Below are positions 16,291 to 24,300 of a stretch of 32,554 nucleotides of DNA, piece by piece. The notes under the pieces were generated by a model. That model saw nothing but the letters and a program-made list of their open reading frames with translations. It searched no databases and was not told the origin of the DNA. Location: the NCBI RefSeq assembly GCF_004358185.1, contig NZ_SMUV01000039.1:1-32554 (forward strand), written 5' to 3'. Within the stretch, counting starts at the first letter, position 1. Each line of letters begins with the position of its first letter. The DNA comes from Antarcticimicrobium luteum. GTDB taxonomy: Bacteria; Pseudomonadota; Alphaproteobacteria; Rhodobacterales; Rhodobacteraceae. Both the position numbers and the translations under genes were made by a program.

Positions 16291-16499
16291 CGCTATACTC
16301 CTCCCGATTTCGTGGTCGTGTTTCAGGAGCCACCCGGACCCCGCCGCACCGCGACTCGGTGCGTTGCCGTCAGTGAAGCGATTCGCGGCGCCCCGCTCAA
16401 GCCACCCCTGCCCAGGATTTGAGCGTTTTGGAAACCCGTTTTGTTACAATGTATTACACCGGATTTCTGACGGGAATCACGGGCAAGACTTTGACCCAT

Positions 16500-16515
16500 G
16501 TGCGGTTTCCCGCAC
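16500..16515. promoter_or_regulatory. Palindrome 1, candidate DctD site
   Basis: GTGCGG-TTTC-CCGCAC is a perfect 6-bp inverted repeat with a 4-nt spacer. It is the same motif as the site 32 bp away and lies about 63 bp upstream of the suggested dctP start of transcription. Confidence 0.65.
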
Positions 16516-16531
16516 GATCTTGCGCCGGAAT

Positions 16532-16547
16532 GTGCGGAATTCCGCAC
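16532..16547. promoter_or_regulatory. Palindrome 2, candidate DctD site
   Basis: GTGCGG-AATT-CCGCAC is the second copy; with its flanks TGTGCGGAATTCCGCACA is an 18-bp perfect palindrome. Its centre is 32 bp (three helical turns) from the first, as in paired activator sites. It ends 13 nt past the dctD stop. Confidence 0.65.
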
Positions 16548-16560
16548 AGCCGACCCCGGC

Positions 16561-17790
16561 TCAGCGCCGGTAATCCTCCGGCCGGATGCCATAGCGCGCC
16601 AGTTTGTCGTAAAAGGTCTTGCGCGGCAGTTTCAGCGCCCTGGCCGCCGCCGCCGCCCGCCCGTTCTGCCGCCCCAGCGCCGCGATCAGCAACGAGCGTT
16701 CGACCTGCGCCATCTGCTCGGCCAGGCCCAGCCCGGCCTCCGTCGCCACCTCCTCCGGCATCCCCAGTACAAAGCGCATCGCCGCCGACATCAGCGACCG
16801 GGCATTGCCGGGCCAGTCCTGCGCCATCAGCGCGGCCAGGTGATCGGGGGTGATCTCGGGCGCGGGGATGCCCGCCTGCTCGGCCGCCTGGGCCACATAG
16901 TGACGAAACAGCACCGGAATATCCTCGCGCCGTTCCGCCAGCGCCGGGATGCGGACCCGCATCACGTCCAGCCGGTAATAGAGATCGGCGTTGAACGCCC
17001 CCTCGGCCACCCGCCTGGCCAGATCCACCGTCGAACCCGCGATCACCCGCACCGCGCCGCCCTGCTCCAGCGCCTCCAGCGCGGCGTATTGGGCGGCCTC
17101 GGGCATCGCCGACACCTCGTCGAGAAAGACCGAGCCGCCCGCCCCCTGCTCGCAGAGCGCCGCGAACCCCTCCGGCGTCAGCCCCGCCGCCGGGCGTTTC
17201 ACGAAAGGCCCGCGCGCCAGCGCCGACATCAGATGCACCACCTCGGCCACCTTCGAGATGCCGCTGCCCGGCGGGCCGACCACCAGCACCTCCGCCCCGG
17301 TGGGGGCCACGCTGCGGGCCCGCGCGCGCAGCTCCTCGGCCTGCGGCGAGGTGCCGAACAGCATCCGCGCCGCCGGATCGCCACGCTCCAGCTGCCGCTT
17401 CAGCCGCCGGTTCTCCAACACCAGATCGCGGGTCTTCAGCGCCCGTTCCAACTCGGCCAGCAGATCGGCGGCGGCGCAGGGCTTTTCCAGAAACCCGAAC
17501 GCCCCCTGCCCCATCGCCCGCACCGCCATCGGGATATCGCCCTCGCCGGTCAGCAGGATCACCGGCAGCTCCCGGTCCACCTTCTGGACATACTCCAGCA
17601 GGTGAAACCCGTCGCGCCCGGGCATCCGGATATCCGACAGGATCACACCGGGAAACTCGGGCGTGATGTGATCCTTGGCGACCACGAAAGAGCCGGCGGT
17701 GATCGCCTCCAGATCCGCCAGCTCCAGCGTCTGGCCCAGCGCGTCGCGCACCGCCGCGTCATCGTCCACCAACAGCACCTTGCGGGTCAT
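16561..17790 (-). CDS. dctD: DctD-type response regulator with degenerate AAA+ domain
   Basis: A 409-aa NtrC-family regulator. The receiver (1-120) is intact: acidic LVDDD, phospho-acceptor Asp53 (ILSDIRMPG) and Lys103. The AAA+ domain is damaged. Walker A reads VVGPPGSGISK, with Ile178 where the nucleotide-binding Lys should be, and the stretch to Walker B (VFLDE, 221-225) is some 20-25 residues short, so the ELFGHEKGAFTGA loop is absent. The arginine-finger region (DLYYRLDV) and WPGNARSL remain. A Fis-type helix-turn-helix ends the protein. It overlaps dctB by ATGA and lies upstream of dctPQM. It probably activates by DNA binding without opening sigma-54 complexes; a precedent is R. capsulatus NtrC, which lacks GAFTGA. 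Confidence 0.9.
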   Translation of the reverse strand: MTRKVLLVDDDAAVRDALGQTLELADLEAITAGSFVVAKDHITPEFPGVILSDIRMPGRDGFHLLEYVQKVDRELPVILLTGEGDIPMAVRAMGQGAFGFLEKPCAAADLLAELERALKTRDLVLENRRLKRQLERGDPAARMLFGTSPQAEELRARARSVAPTGAEVLVVGPPGSGISKVAEVVHLMSALARGPFVKRPAAGLTPEGFAALCEQGAGGSVFLDEVSAMPEAAQYAALEALEQGGAVRVIAGSTVDLARRVAEGAFNADLYYRLDVMRVRIPALAERREDIPVLFRHYVAQAAEQAGIPAPEITPDHLAALMAQDWPGNARSLMSAAMRFVLGMPEEVATEAGLGLAEQMAQVERSLLIAALGRQNGRAAAAARALKLPRKTFYDKLARYGIRPEDYRR

Positions 17791-19541
17791 GCCGCGCGCT
17801 CCTCGCGAAAGCGGTCCAGCTCGACGGTAAAGACCGCGCCGCCACCGGCCGCGTTGGCGCCCCGGATGTTGCCGCCAAAGCTTTGCACCAGACCGTAGGA
17901 GATCGACAGCCCCAGCCCCATCCCTTCGTCGCCGCCGACCTCCTTGGTGCTGTAGAACGGCTCGAATATCTTGTCCGGATCGGCGATGCCCGGGCCGCTG
18001 TCGCGCAGGCTGACGGCCAGCCGGGCACCCTCATCCTCGATGTCGATGGTGATGCGGCGCTTGGCCCGCCCTGTCATCGCATCGGCGGCATTGTTGATCA
18101 GATTGACAAAGACCTGCGCCAGCCGCACCTCTCCGCCCCAGACGAACAGCGGCCCGTCCGGCCGCGCCCAGACCAGCCGCACCCCCTCGGCGCGCAGCCG
18201 CGCCGCAGTCAGCTCCACCGCGCTGTCGATCACCTGCACCAGATCCACCTTGCCCATCGGTTCGCTCTCGTTGCGGGCAAAGGCGCGCAGGTTCTTGATG
18301 ATCCGCGCCATCCGCGCCGCCATCTCGGCGATCCGGCGCAGATTCTCGCCCGCCGTCTCGGCCTTGCCCCGCGCCAGAAACGCGGCGCCGTTGTCGGCGA
18401 ATTGCCGGATCGCCATCAGCGGCTGGTTCAGCTCGTGGCTGATGCCCGCGCTCATCTGGCCAAGCGCGCTCAGCTTGCCCGCCTGCACCAGATCGGCCTG
18501 CGCCTGTTTCAGCGCCGCCTCGGCCTCTTCCCGCTCGGCCACCTCGCGGCGCAGCATGACATTGGTCTCCGACAGCGCCCGGGTCCGGTTGGCGACCCGC
18601 GCCTCCAGCTTGGCATTGGCCTGCGCCAGCGCCCGGCGCCGCTCGGTCGCCAGGAACAACACCGCGCCGAACGCCAGGCAGATCGCCGCCACCGTCGCCG
18701 CCTGCAACCCCGCCAGCCGCCGCGCCGGGGCCACGTCGATCAGGATTTCTCCGGTCAGCCCGACCACCGGCAACGCCCGCGTCAGATGCAGCGCCCGCCG
18801 CGGCAGGTACTGGCCCCAGTCCAGCCGCCAGATCTCATGCCCGCCGATCCGCCCGGCCGAGAACGGCAGCGCGCCGCCGCCAGCCGGCGTCAGCCCCGCC
18901 TGTCCCGGCTCACGACGCCAGAACAACAGCTCCGAACGGTTGGCGATGAACACCGCGCGCCGCGCGTCGACGAAATAGACCGCCGGCAGGCCGCCGCGCC
19001 AGCTGCGCTCCACCGCCTCCACATCGGCCACCACCACCAGCGCGCCGGTCACCCTGCCGTCGGCACCGAAGGCGGGGGCGGCGAAGTAATAGGCGCGCCG
19101 CCGCTCCGGCCCGGCCAGCCCGTGATCGCTGCCCAGCGCGCCCTGCATGGCGCGGCGGAAATAGGCGGTGCCGCTCAGGTCCGCCCCCACGATCCCCTGC
19201 GCCGCCGCCAGCACGCGGCCATCCGCATCGGCATAGAGAATATCGAGCGCGCCGGTCAGGTCGGCGACCCGGCGCAGCAGCGCACTGGCCACCGGACGCC
19301 GCCCCGCGTCCTCCAGCCCGCGCAGCCCGGGGCGATCCACCGTCACCACCGCCAGTTCCTGATAAACCTGCAACTGGGTCGCCAGCCGGTCGCTGGCCAG
19401 CGCCAGATCGGCCTCGGCCCGCTGCGTCAGCTGGCCCAGCGCCTGCAGGTAGCCATAGCGCCAGATGCCCGCCGCCACGACCGCCACCCCCAGCACGAAG
19501 GCCAGGACGATCCAGCGGGGCGAGATGGATTTCATACTCAT
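17787..19541 (-). CDS. dctB: DctB-type C4-dicarboxylate sensor histidine kinase
   Basis: A 584-aa inner-membrane kinase. Two membrane spans (IVLAFVLGVAVVAAGIW near residues 11-27; ATVAAICLAFGAVLFLA near 282-298) enclose a periplasmic double-Cache sensor (ALDILYADADGRVLAA, AYFRRAM, YYFAAPAF), as in Rhizobium DctB. A coiled coil follows, then the H box GISHELNQPLMAIRQFADN with His369, the N box VFVNLINNAADAM, and DSGPGI, GMGLGLSIS for ATP binding. I chose ATG 19541; no good ribosome site is visible, and ATG 19535 is two codons further in. Its stop overlaps the dctD start (ATGA). It should phosphorylate DctD when dicarboxylates are present. Confidence 0.92.
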   Translation of the reverse strand: MSMKSISPRWIVLAFVLGVAVVAAGIWRYGYLQALGQLTQRAEADLALASDRLATQLQVYQELAVVTVDRPGLRGLEDAGRRPVASALLRRVADLTGALDILYADADGRVLAAAQGIVGADLSGTAYFRRAMQGALGSDHGLAGPERRRAYYFAAPAFGADGRVTGALVVVADVEAVERSWRGGLPAVYFVDARRAVFIANRSELLFWRREPGQAGLTPAGGGALPFSAGRIGGHEIWRLDWGQYLPRRALHLTRALPVVGLTGEILIDVAPARRLAGLQAATVAAICLAFGAVLFLATERRRALAQANAKLEARVANRTRALSETNVMLRREVAEREEAEAALKQAQADLVQAGKLSALGQMSAGISHELNQPLMAIRQFADNGAAFLARGKAETAGENLRRIAEMAARMARIIKNLRAFARNESEPMGKVDLVQVIDSAVELTAARLRAEGVRLVWARPDGPLFVWGGEVRLAQVFVNLINNAADAMTGRAKRRITIDIEDEGARLAVSLRDSGPGIADPDKIFEPFYSTKEVGGDEGMGLGLSISYGLVQSFGGNIRGANAAGGGAVFTVELDRFREERAA

Positions 19542-19610
19542 GGCCGCCAGATTAGCAAAGCCGCGCGCGGATTGACCAGACGGCTTGGCACCCTGCGCCA
19601 CCCGGCCGCC

Positions 19611-20078
19611 TCACTCCTCCAGCGGCAGATCGGTGGTCGACTTGATCTCCTCCATCGACAGCAGCGCGGTGACATTATGCACCCGCACCTCCGAGATCAG
19701 CGCCTGATAGAAGGCATCATAGGCCCGCGCGTTCTTCACCCGCACCTTGAGGATATAGTCGATATCGCCGGCCAGCCGGTGCGCCTCCTGCACCTCGGGG
19801 CGGTCCTGCAGGGCTTTGAGGAACGCCGCCTGCCATGCCGCCTCATGCTCCGAGGTCCGGATCAGGACAAAGAAACAGGCCTCATACCCCAGCGCCTCGG
19901 CATCCAGGATCACCGTCTGCTTGCCGATCACCCCGGCCTCGCGCAGCTTGCGAATCCGGTTCCACACCGGCGTTTTCGAACTGCCCACATTGCCGGCGAT
20001 CACGTCCAGCGACTGGCTCGCATCGCGTTGCAGTTCGGCCAGAATTTTCCGGTCCAGCGCATCAATCCGCACAGACAT
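19611..20078 (-). CDS. Lrp/AsnC-family regulator beside the sulfate-assimilation operon
   Basis: A 155-aa regulator. Residues 1-60 are the Lrp helix-turn-helix (IDALDRKILAELQRDASQSLDVIAGNVGSSKTPVWNRIRKLREAGVI). Residues 65-140 are the RAM/AsnC ligand domain with FFVLIRT, LAGDIDYILKVRVKNARAYDAFYQ and TALLSMEEIK. AGAGGTG lies before ATG 20078; a longer in-frame start has no such site. It is divergent from the cob/cys operon, an arrangement I know from many Rhodobacterales, and probably controls that operon in response to a sulfur amino acid. The ligand is not readable from the sequence. Confidence 0.92.
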   Translation of the reverse strand: MSVRIDALDRKILAELQRDASQSLDVIAGNVGSSKTPVWNRIRKLREAGVIGKQTVILDAEALGYEACFFVLIRTSEHEAAWQAAFLKALQDRPEVQEAHRLAGDIDYILKVRVKNARAYDAFYQALISEVRVHNVTALLSMEEIKSTTDLPLEE

Positions 20079-20152
20079 CCCACACCTCTTTCGCAGATCA
20101 GACAGACGTTCCAGACCGCAATCGAAATGGAACAAATGTCCTTATTCATCCA

Positions 20153-20192
20153 GCCATATGGCATTTATGCGGGATATTTTCCTATATTCCAA
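20153..20192. promoter_or_regulatory. Divergent promoter region between the Lrp gene and the cys operon
   Basis: An AT-rich island in GC-rich DNA. Minus strand: -35 TTGGAA (20187-20192), 17 nt, -10 CATAAA (20164-20169) for the Lrp gene. Plus strand: a good -10 TATATT (20183-20188) without a recognisable -35, which suggests an activated promoter for the cys operon. GCCATATGGC (20153-20162) and the loose dyad GGATATTTTCCTATATTCC (20172-20190) are possible Lrp sites. Confidence 0.5.
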
Positions 20193-20222
20193 CTCAAGTC
20201 AATCGCAACGGACGGCCCGGAC

Positions 20223-21023
20223 ATGCAGATCGTTTCCCGCCCCACTTCCGGCTTCACCTTCGGCCCCGGCACGGTCGCCTTCACCGGCGCCGGCCCCGGC
20301 GATCCCGACCTGCTCACCCGCCAGGCGCTGCGCGCGCTGCGCCTCGCCGACGTGATCCTGCACGACAGCCTGATTTCCGACGCGATCCTCGCCGAGGCCG
20401 GCCCCGACGCCCGGCTGATCGAGACCGGCAAACGCGGCTTTGCCCCCTCGGTGGCGCAGGACGACATCAATGCGCAGATCATCGCCCAGGCCCGCAGCGG
20501 CGCCCGCGTGGTGCGCCTGAAATCCGGCGATCCCACGGTCTTTGGCCGCCTCGATGAAGAGATCGAGGCCTGCGACGCCGCCCGCATCCGCTGGCAGATC
20601 CTGCCCGGGCTCACCGCCGCCTCCGCCGCGGTTGCCGCCCTCGGCCAGAGCCTGACGCGCCGCGGCCGAAACTCTTCGGTGCGCCTGCTCACCGGCCACG
20701 ACATGGCAGGCTTTGCCGATCACGACTGGACCGCGCTGGCCCGCCCCGGCGAGGTGGCGGCGATCTACATGGGCAAGTCCTCGGCCCGCTTCGTGCAGGG
20801 ACGCCTGATCATGCACGGCGCCGACCGCGCCACCCCGGTGACCCTGGTCGAAAACGCCTCGCGCCCCGATCAGCGCATCCTTGCCACCACGCTGGACCGG
20901 CTGCCCGCCGACCTCGCCGCCGCCGGGCTCACCGGCCCCGCCCTCACCCTCTACGGGCTGGCCCCGCGCGCCGCCGCGCTGGCCCTGCCCGAGCTGACCC
21001 AGACGCACAAGGAACTCGCCTGA
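20223..21023 (+). CDS. cobA: Uroporphyrinogen-III C-methyltransferase
   Basis: A 266-aa SAM-dependent methyltransferase (CobA / CysG C-terminal type). It makes precorrin-2, the precursor of the siroheme needed by the sulfite reductase encoded two genes on. GAGPGDPDLLT (22-32), RLKSGDPTVFGR (98-109) and LTGH are family signatures. The CysG N-terminal dehydrogenase/chelatase part is absent, so siroheme must be finished elsewhere. ATG 20223 is chosen because upstream in-frame residues lie inside the divergent promoter; its ribosome site is weak. It heads the cys operon, and its TGA overlaps the next ATG (TGATG). Confidence 0.95.
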   Translation: MQIVSRPTSGFTFGPGTVAFTGAGPGDPDLLTRQALRALRLADVILHDSLISDAILAEAGPDARLIETGKRGFAPSVAQDDINAQIIAQARSGARVVRLKSGDPTVFGRLDEEIEACDAARIRWQILPGLTAASAAVAALGQSLTRRGRNSSVRLLTGHDMAGFADHDWTALARPGEVAAIYMGKSSARFVQGRLIMHGADRATPVTLVENASRPDQRILATTLDRLPADLAAAGLTGPALTLYGLAPRAAALALPELTQTHKELA

Positions 21024-21322
21024 TGCCCCGCGCTTTCACCCCCAGGATCGTCACCGCCTCCGACCTGATCGAGGGCGACGTGATCTATCTCACCGCCGAT
21101 GACAGATGGTCCCGCCGCATCGAAGAGGCCGAACTGATCGAGGACGAGGCCCACGCGCAACTCCGCCTGCTGCACGCCGAGAGCCAGCCGAACCGCGTGG
21201 TCGGCGCCTACCTGGCCGAGGTCCGCCTGGGCCACAGCGGACCACAGCCCGCCCATTTCCGCGAGGCGTTCCGCGCCACCGGCCCCTCGAACTACGCCCA
21301 TGGCAAACAGGCCGACCTCTAG
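21023..21322 (+). CDS. DUF2849 small protein of the cys operon
   Basis: A 99-aa DUF2849 protein (FTPRIVTASDLIEGDVIYLTADDRWSRRIEEAELIEDEAHAQLRLLHAE). It is cytoplasmic by sequence and has no cysteines. Its start overlaps the cobA stop. The family is found almost always just before the nitrite/sulfite reductase gene in alphaproteobacteria, so a helper role in sulfite reduction is likely, but its biochemical function is unknown. Confidence 0.88.
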   Translation: MPRAFTPRIVTASDLIEGDVIYLTADDRWSRRIEEAELIEDEAHAQLRLLHAESQPNRVVGAYLAEVRLGHSGPQPAHFREAFRATGPSNYAHGKQADL

Positions 21323-21344
21323 GCCAGCCCCAAGGAGCCCGCGC

Positions 21345-23009
21345 ATGTACCGCTACACCGATTTCGACAAGGCCTTCCTGGCCACCCGCAACGCCCAGTT
21401 CCGCGCCCAGGTCGAGCGCCGCCTCAAAGGCCATCTGACCGAGGACGAGTTCAAGCCGCTGCGCCTGATGAACGGCGTCTACCTGCAACTGCATGCCTAT
21501 ATGCTGCGGGTCGCCATCCCCTATGGCACGCTGAACGCCGACCAGATGCGCCAGCTCGCCTATCTGGCCGAGCGGTGGGACAAGGGCTATGGCCATTTCA
21601 CCACCCGGCAGAACATCCAGTACAACTGGCCGAAACTGCCCGATATCCCCGACATGCTAGACGCGCTGGGCGAGGTCGGGCTGCACGCGATCCAGACTTC
21701 GGGCAATACCATCCGCAACACCACCGCCGATCCCTTCGCCGGCGCGGCGGCGGATGAGATCGCCGATCCCCGCCCACTGGCCGAGCTGATCCGCCAATGG
21801 TCCACCGACCATCCCGAATTCCAGTTCCTCGGGCGCAAGTTCAAGATCGCCATCACCGGCAGCGCGGACGACCGCGCGGTGACCGCCGCCCATGACATCG
21901 GCCTGCGTATCGTCGAGAAAAACGGCGAACAGGGCCTGCAAGTCCTCATCGGCGGCGGTCTCGGCCGCACGCCGATGATTGGCCAGGTGCTGCGCGATTT
22001 CCTGCCGCGCGCCGATCTGCTGCCCTATCTCGAGGCGGTGCTCGCCACCTACAACCAGCTTGGCCGGCGCGACAACAAATACAAGGCGCGGATCAAGATC
22101 ACCGTGCACGAACACGGAATCGAAAGCATCCGCGCGATGGTCGAAGGGCGGTTCGCGCAGATCCGCCCGGACTTCACCGGCGCGGATCAGGCGCTATTGC
22201 GCGCAATCGAGGCCCAGTTCGCCCCGCCCGCCTTTCGCGGCGGCAATACCGAAGCCCATGACGCCGCATATGGCGCCGACCCGGTGTTCCGCAGCTGGGC
22301 CGACACCAATCTCGCCCCGCACCGCCGGGCCGATCATGCCATCGTCTCGATCAGCCTCAAGGCGCACGGGGCCACCCCCGGCGACGCCAGCGCCGACCAG
22401 ATGCGCTCCATGGCCGATCTGGCCGAACGCTATGGCTATGACGAGCTGCGCATCAGCCACGAGCAGAACGTGATCCTGCCGCATGTGCACAAATCCGATC
22501 TGCCCGCGCTCCATGCCGCGCTCAAGGCGCAGGGGCTGGCCACCGCCAATATCGGGCTGATTTCCGACATCATCGCCTGCCCCGGAATGGACTATTGCGC
22601 GCTGGCCACCGCCCGCTCGATTCCGATCGCGCAGGAGATCGCCACAAGGTTCGACGAGCTGAAACTCGAACACGACATCGGCCCGATGAAGATCAAGATC
22701 TCCGGCTGCATCAACGCCTGCGGTCATCACCACGTCGGCCATATCGGCATTCTCGGCCTCGACCGCGCCGGGGTGGAGAATTACCAGATCACGCTCGGCG
22801 GCGATGGCGGACCCGACGCCACGCTGGGCAGCCGCACCGGCCCCGGCTTCCCCGCGGATGAGATCGTGCCGGCCATCGAACGGCTGATGCTGGCCTATCT
22901 CGACCTGCGCCAGGGGCCGGGCGAGACCTTTCTTGCCACCTACCGCCGGCTCGGGGCCGATCCCTTCAAATCCGCGCTCTACGACAGCGCCCGGACAAAG
23001 GCCGCCTGA
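21345..23009 (+). CDS. cysI: Assimilatory nitrite/sulfite reductase, siroheme/4Fe-4S
   Basis: A 554-aa hemoprotein that reduces sulfite to sulfide with six electrons. Two pseudo-repeated ferrite-reductase halves are visible, with YGHFTTRQNIQYNW in the first and DELRISHEQNVILPHV in the second. The 4Fe-4S/siroheme cysteines are Cys412 and Cys418 (ACPGMDYC), then Cys455 and Cys459 (SGCINACGHH). AAGGAG precedes ATG 21345. Flanking cobA, DUF2849, APS reductase, DUF934 and a ferredoxin reductase argue for sulfite rather than nitrite as substrate. The electron donor is probably ferredoxin, since no CysJ flavoprotein is encoded here. Confidence 0.95.
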   Translation: MYRYTDFDKAFLATRNAQFRAQVERRLKGHLTEDEFKPLRLMNGVYLQLHAYMLRVAIPYGTLNADQMRQLAYLAERWDKGYGHFTTRQNIQYNWPKLPDIPDMLDALGEVGLHAIQTSGNTIRNTTADPFAGAAADEIADPRPLAELIRQWSTDHPEFQFLGRKFKIAITGSADDRAVTAAHDIGLRIVEKNGEQGLQVLIGGGLGRTPMIGQVLRDFLPRADLLPYLEAVLATYNQLGRRDNKYKARIKITVHEHGIESIRAMVEGRFAQIRPDFTGADQALLRAIEAQFAPPAFRGGNTEAHDAAYGADPVFRSWADTNLAPHRRADHAIVSISLKAHGATPGDASADQMRSMADLAERYGYDELRISHEQNVILPHVHKSDLPALHAALKAQGLATANIGLISDIIACPGMDYCALATARSIPIAQEIATRFDELKLEHDIGPMKIKISGCINACGHHHVGHIGILGLDRAGVENYQITLGGDGGPDATLGSRTGPGFPADEIVPAIERLMLAYLDLRQGPGETFLATYRRLGADPFKSALYDSARTKAA

Positions 23010-23013
23010 CGCC

Positions 23014-23775
23014 ATGGGTATCCCGGAACCGAACCTCGCGGCCGATGCGTCGGCCGCCGCGACACCGCGCGCCGAACAGGTCGCCGCGCTCAATGCCCGC
23101 TATCGCCATCACGGCGCGACCGAGGTGATGGGCGCCGCCCTGACCGAGGCGGGGCGCATCGCACTGGTTTCCAGCTTCGGCGCGGAATCGGTGGTTCTGC
23201 TGCATATGGCCGCGATCATCGACCGCGACGTTCCGGTGCTTTTCATCGACACCGAGATGCTGTTCACCGAGACCCTGGTCTATCAGGCCGAGCTGGCCGA
23301 ACGTCTGCGCCTGCGCAACCTGCAGGTCATCCGCGCCGCCGACATCGCGCAGGAGGATCCCGACGGCACCCTGCACCGGCGCGACACCGACGCCTGCTGC
23401 GCCCTGCGCAAGACCCGGCCGCTGAAGGCCGCGCTGTCGGGCTTCGACGGCTGGATCACCGGGCGCAAGCGGTTCCAGTCAGGCCGCCGCGCCGCGCTCG
23501 ATTTCTTCGAGCTTGAGGAGGGCACCGGACGGATCAAGATCAACCCGCTGGCCCATTGGACGCCCGAGGACGTGCAGACCTATATCGAGGAAAACCGCCT
23601 GCCGCGTCATCCGCTGGTGGCGCGCGGCTACCCTTCCATCGGTTGCGCCCCCTGCACCTCGCCCGTCAAACCCGGCGAAGACCCGCGCGCCGGACGCTGG
23701 CGCGGCCAGCAAAAGGACGAATGCGGGATTCACTTCGTCAACGGCAAACTCGTCCGCACAGGAGCCAACGCATGA
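23014..23775 (+). CDS. cysH: Adenylyl-sulfate (APS) reductase, 4Fe-4S type
   Basis: A 253-aa thioredoxin-dependent reductase that turns activated sulfate into sulfite. SSFGAESVVLLHM is the nucleotide-binding P-loop-like segment. It has both cysteine pairs of the APS-using, iron-sulfur class, Cys128-Cys129 (CCALRKTRPL) and Cys211/Cys214 (GCAPCT), plus the catalytic Cys237 (DECGIH). The PAPS-only enzymes lack those pairs, so APS is the likely substrate. It starts 4 nt after the sulfite reductase stop, and its TGA overlaps the next ATG. Confidence 0.94.
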   Translation: MGIPEPNLAADASAAATPRAEQVAALNARYRHHGATEVMGAALTEAGRIALVSSFGAESVVLLHMAAIIDRDVPVLFIDTEMLFTETLVYQAELAERLRLRNLQVIRAADIAQEDPDGTLHRRDTDACCALRKTRPLKAALSGFDGWITGRKRFQSGRRAALDFFELEEGTGRIKINPLAHWTPEDVQTYIEENRLPRHPLVARGYPSIGCAPCTSPVKPGEDPRAGRWRGQQKDECGIHFVNGKLVRTGANA

Positions 23776-24215
23776 CCGACACCGCCCTTGAAATCGCTCC
23801 CGGCACCCTCCCCGAGACTGTCCTCGTCACCGACGCCGGCTTTTCCCGCGACGACTGGTCGGGCCCCGAGACCCGCACCGCCACCCTCGCGCCCGACGAC
23901 CGGGCCGGGGAGCTGTCCGACCGCCTCTGCGGCCTCGAACTGATCCGCGTGCGCTTCCCCGCCTTCGCTGACGGGCGCGGCTTCACGCTGGCCCGCGACC
24001 TGCGGCGGATGGGCTATCGCGGCCGGTTGCGCGCCGTGGGCCATGTGCTCGCGGATCAATACGCCATGGCCCGCCGCGCCGGCTTCGACGAGGTCGAGAT
24101 CGACGCCGATCTCGCCGCCCGCCAGCCCGAGAACCAATGGCGCGCCCGCGCCAACTGGCAGGCGCATGATTACCAGGCACGTCTGCGCGGTCGCTCTTCC
24201 GGGGCGCCCGCCTGA
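23772..24215 (+). CDS. DUF934 protein of the cys operon
   Basis: A 147-aa DUF934 member. The conserved region is LELIRVRFPAFADGRGFTLARDLRRMGYRGRLRAVGHVLADQYAMARRAGFDEVEI. The family accompanies assimilatory sulfite reductase in proteobacteria and is often annotated as an oxidoreductase, without established biochemistry. The start overlaps the cysH stop (ATGA), so translation is coupled. Confidence 0.92.
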   Translation: MTDTALEIAPGTLPETVLVTDAGFSRDDWSGPETRTATLAPDDRAGELSDRLCGLELIRVRFPAFADGRGFTLARDLRRMGYRGRLRAVGHVLADQYAMARRAGFDEVEIDADLAARQPENQWRARANWQAHDYQARLRGRSSGAPA

Positions 24216-24300
24216 GACATCGCGTCGCGGATTAACCCTTCACCTGACCTAAATCAAAGATTACTCAGAGGTGTCGGTTCATGAGACCGGCAAGGAAACT

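Larger units (their letters stand above)
16291..16560 (-). promoter_or_regulatory. dctP control region without a visible sigma-54 promoter
   Basis: A 270-nt gap between dctD and dctP. I searched both strands for the sigma-54 core TGGCAC-n5-TTGC and did not find it. An AT-richer patch near 16441-16460 offers TAATAC on the minus strand (16451-16456) as a possible -10 for a sigma-70-type promoter with a weak -35. Two palindromes lie upstream at 16500-16547. Confidence 0.5.

Noticed and set aside
16291-16500. Sigma-54 promoter for dctP
   Set aside because: No TGGCAC-n5-TTGC or close variant in the minus direction.
17883-20222. Very long plus-strand extension in front of cobA
   Set aside because: It is antisense to dctB and the Lrp gene, and cobA homology begins at 20223.
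23014-23775. PAPS reductase
   Set aside because: Both iron-sulfur cysteine pairs are present (128/129 and 211/214), which marks the APS-using class.
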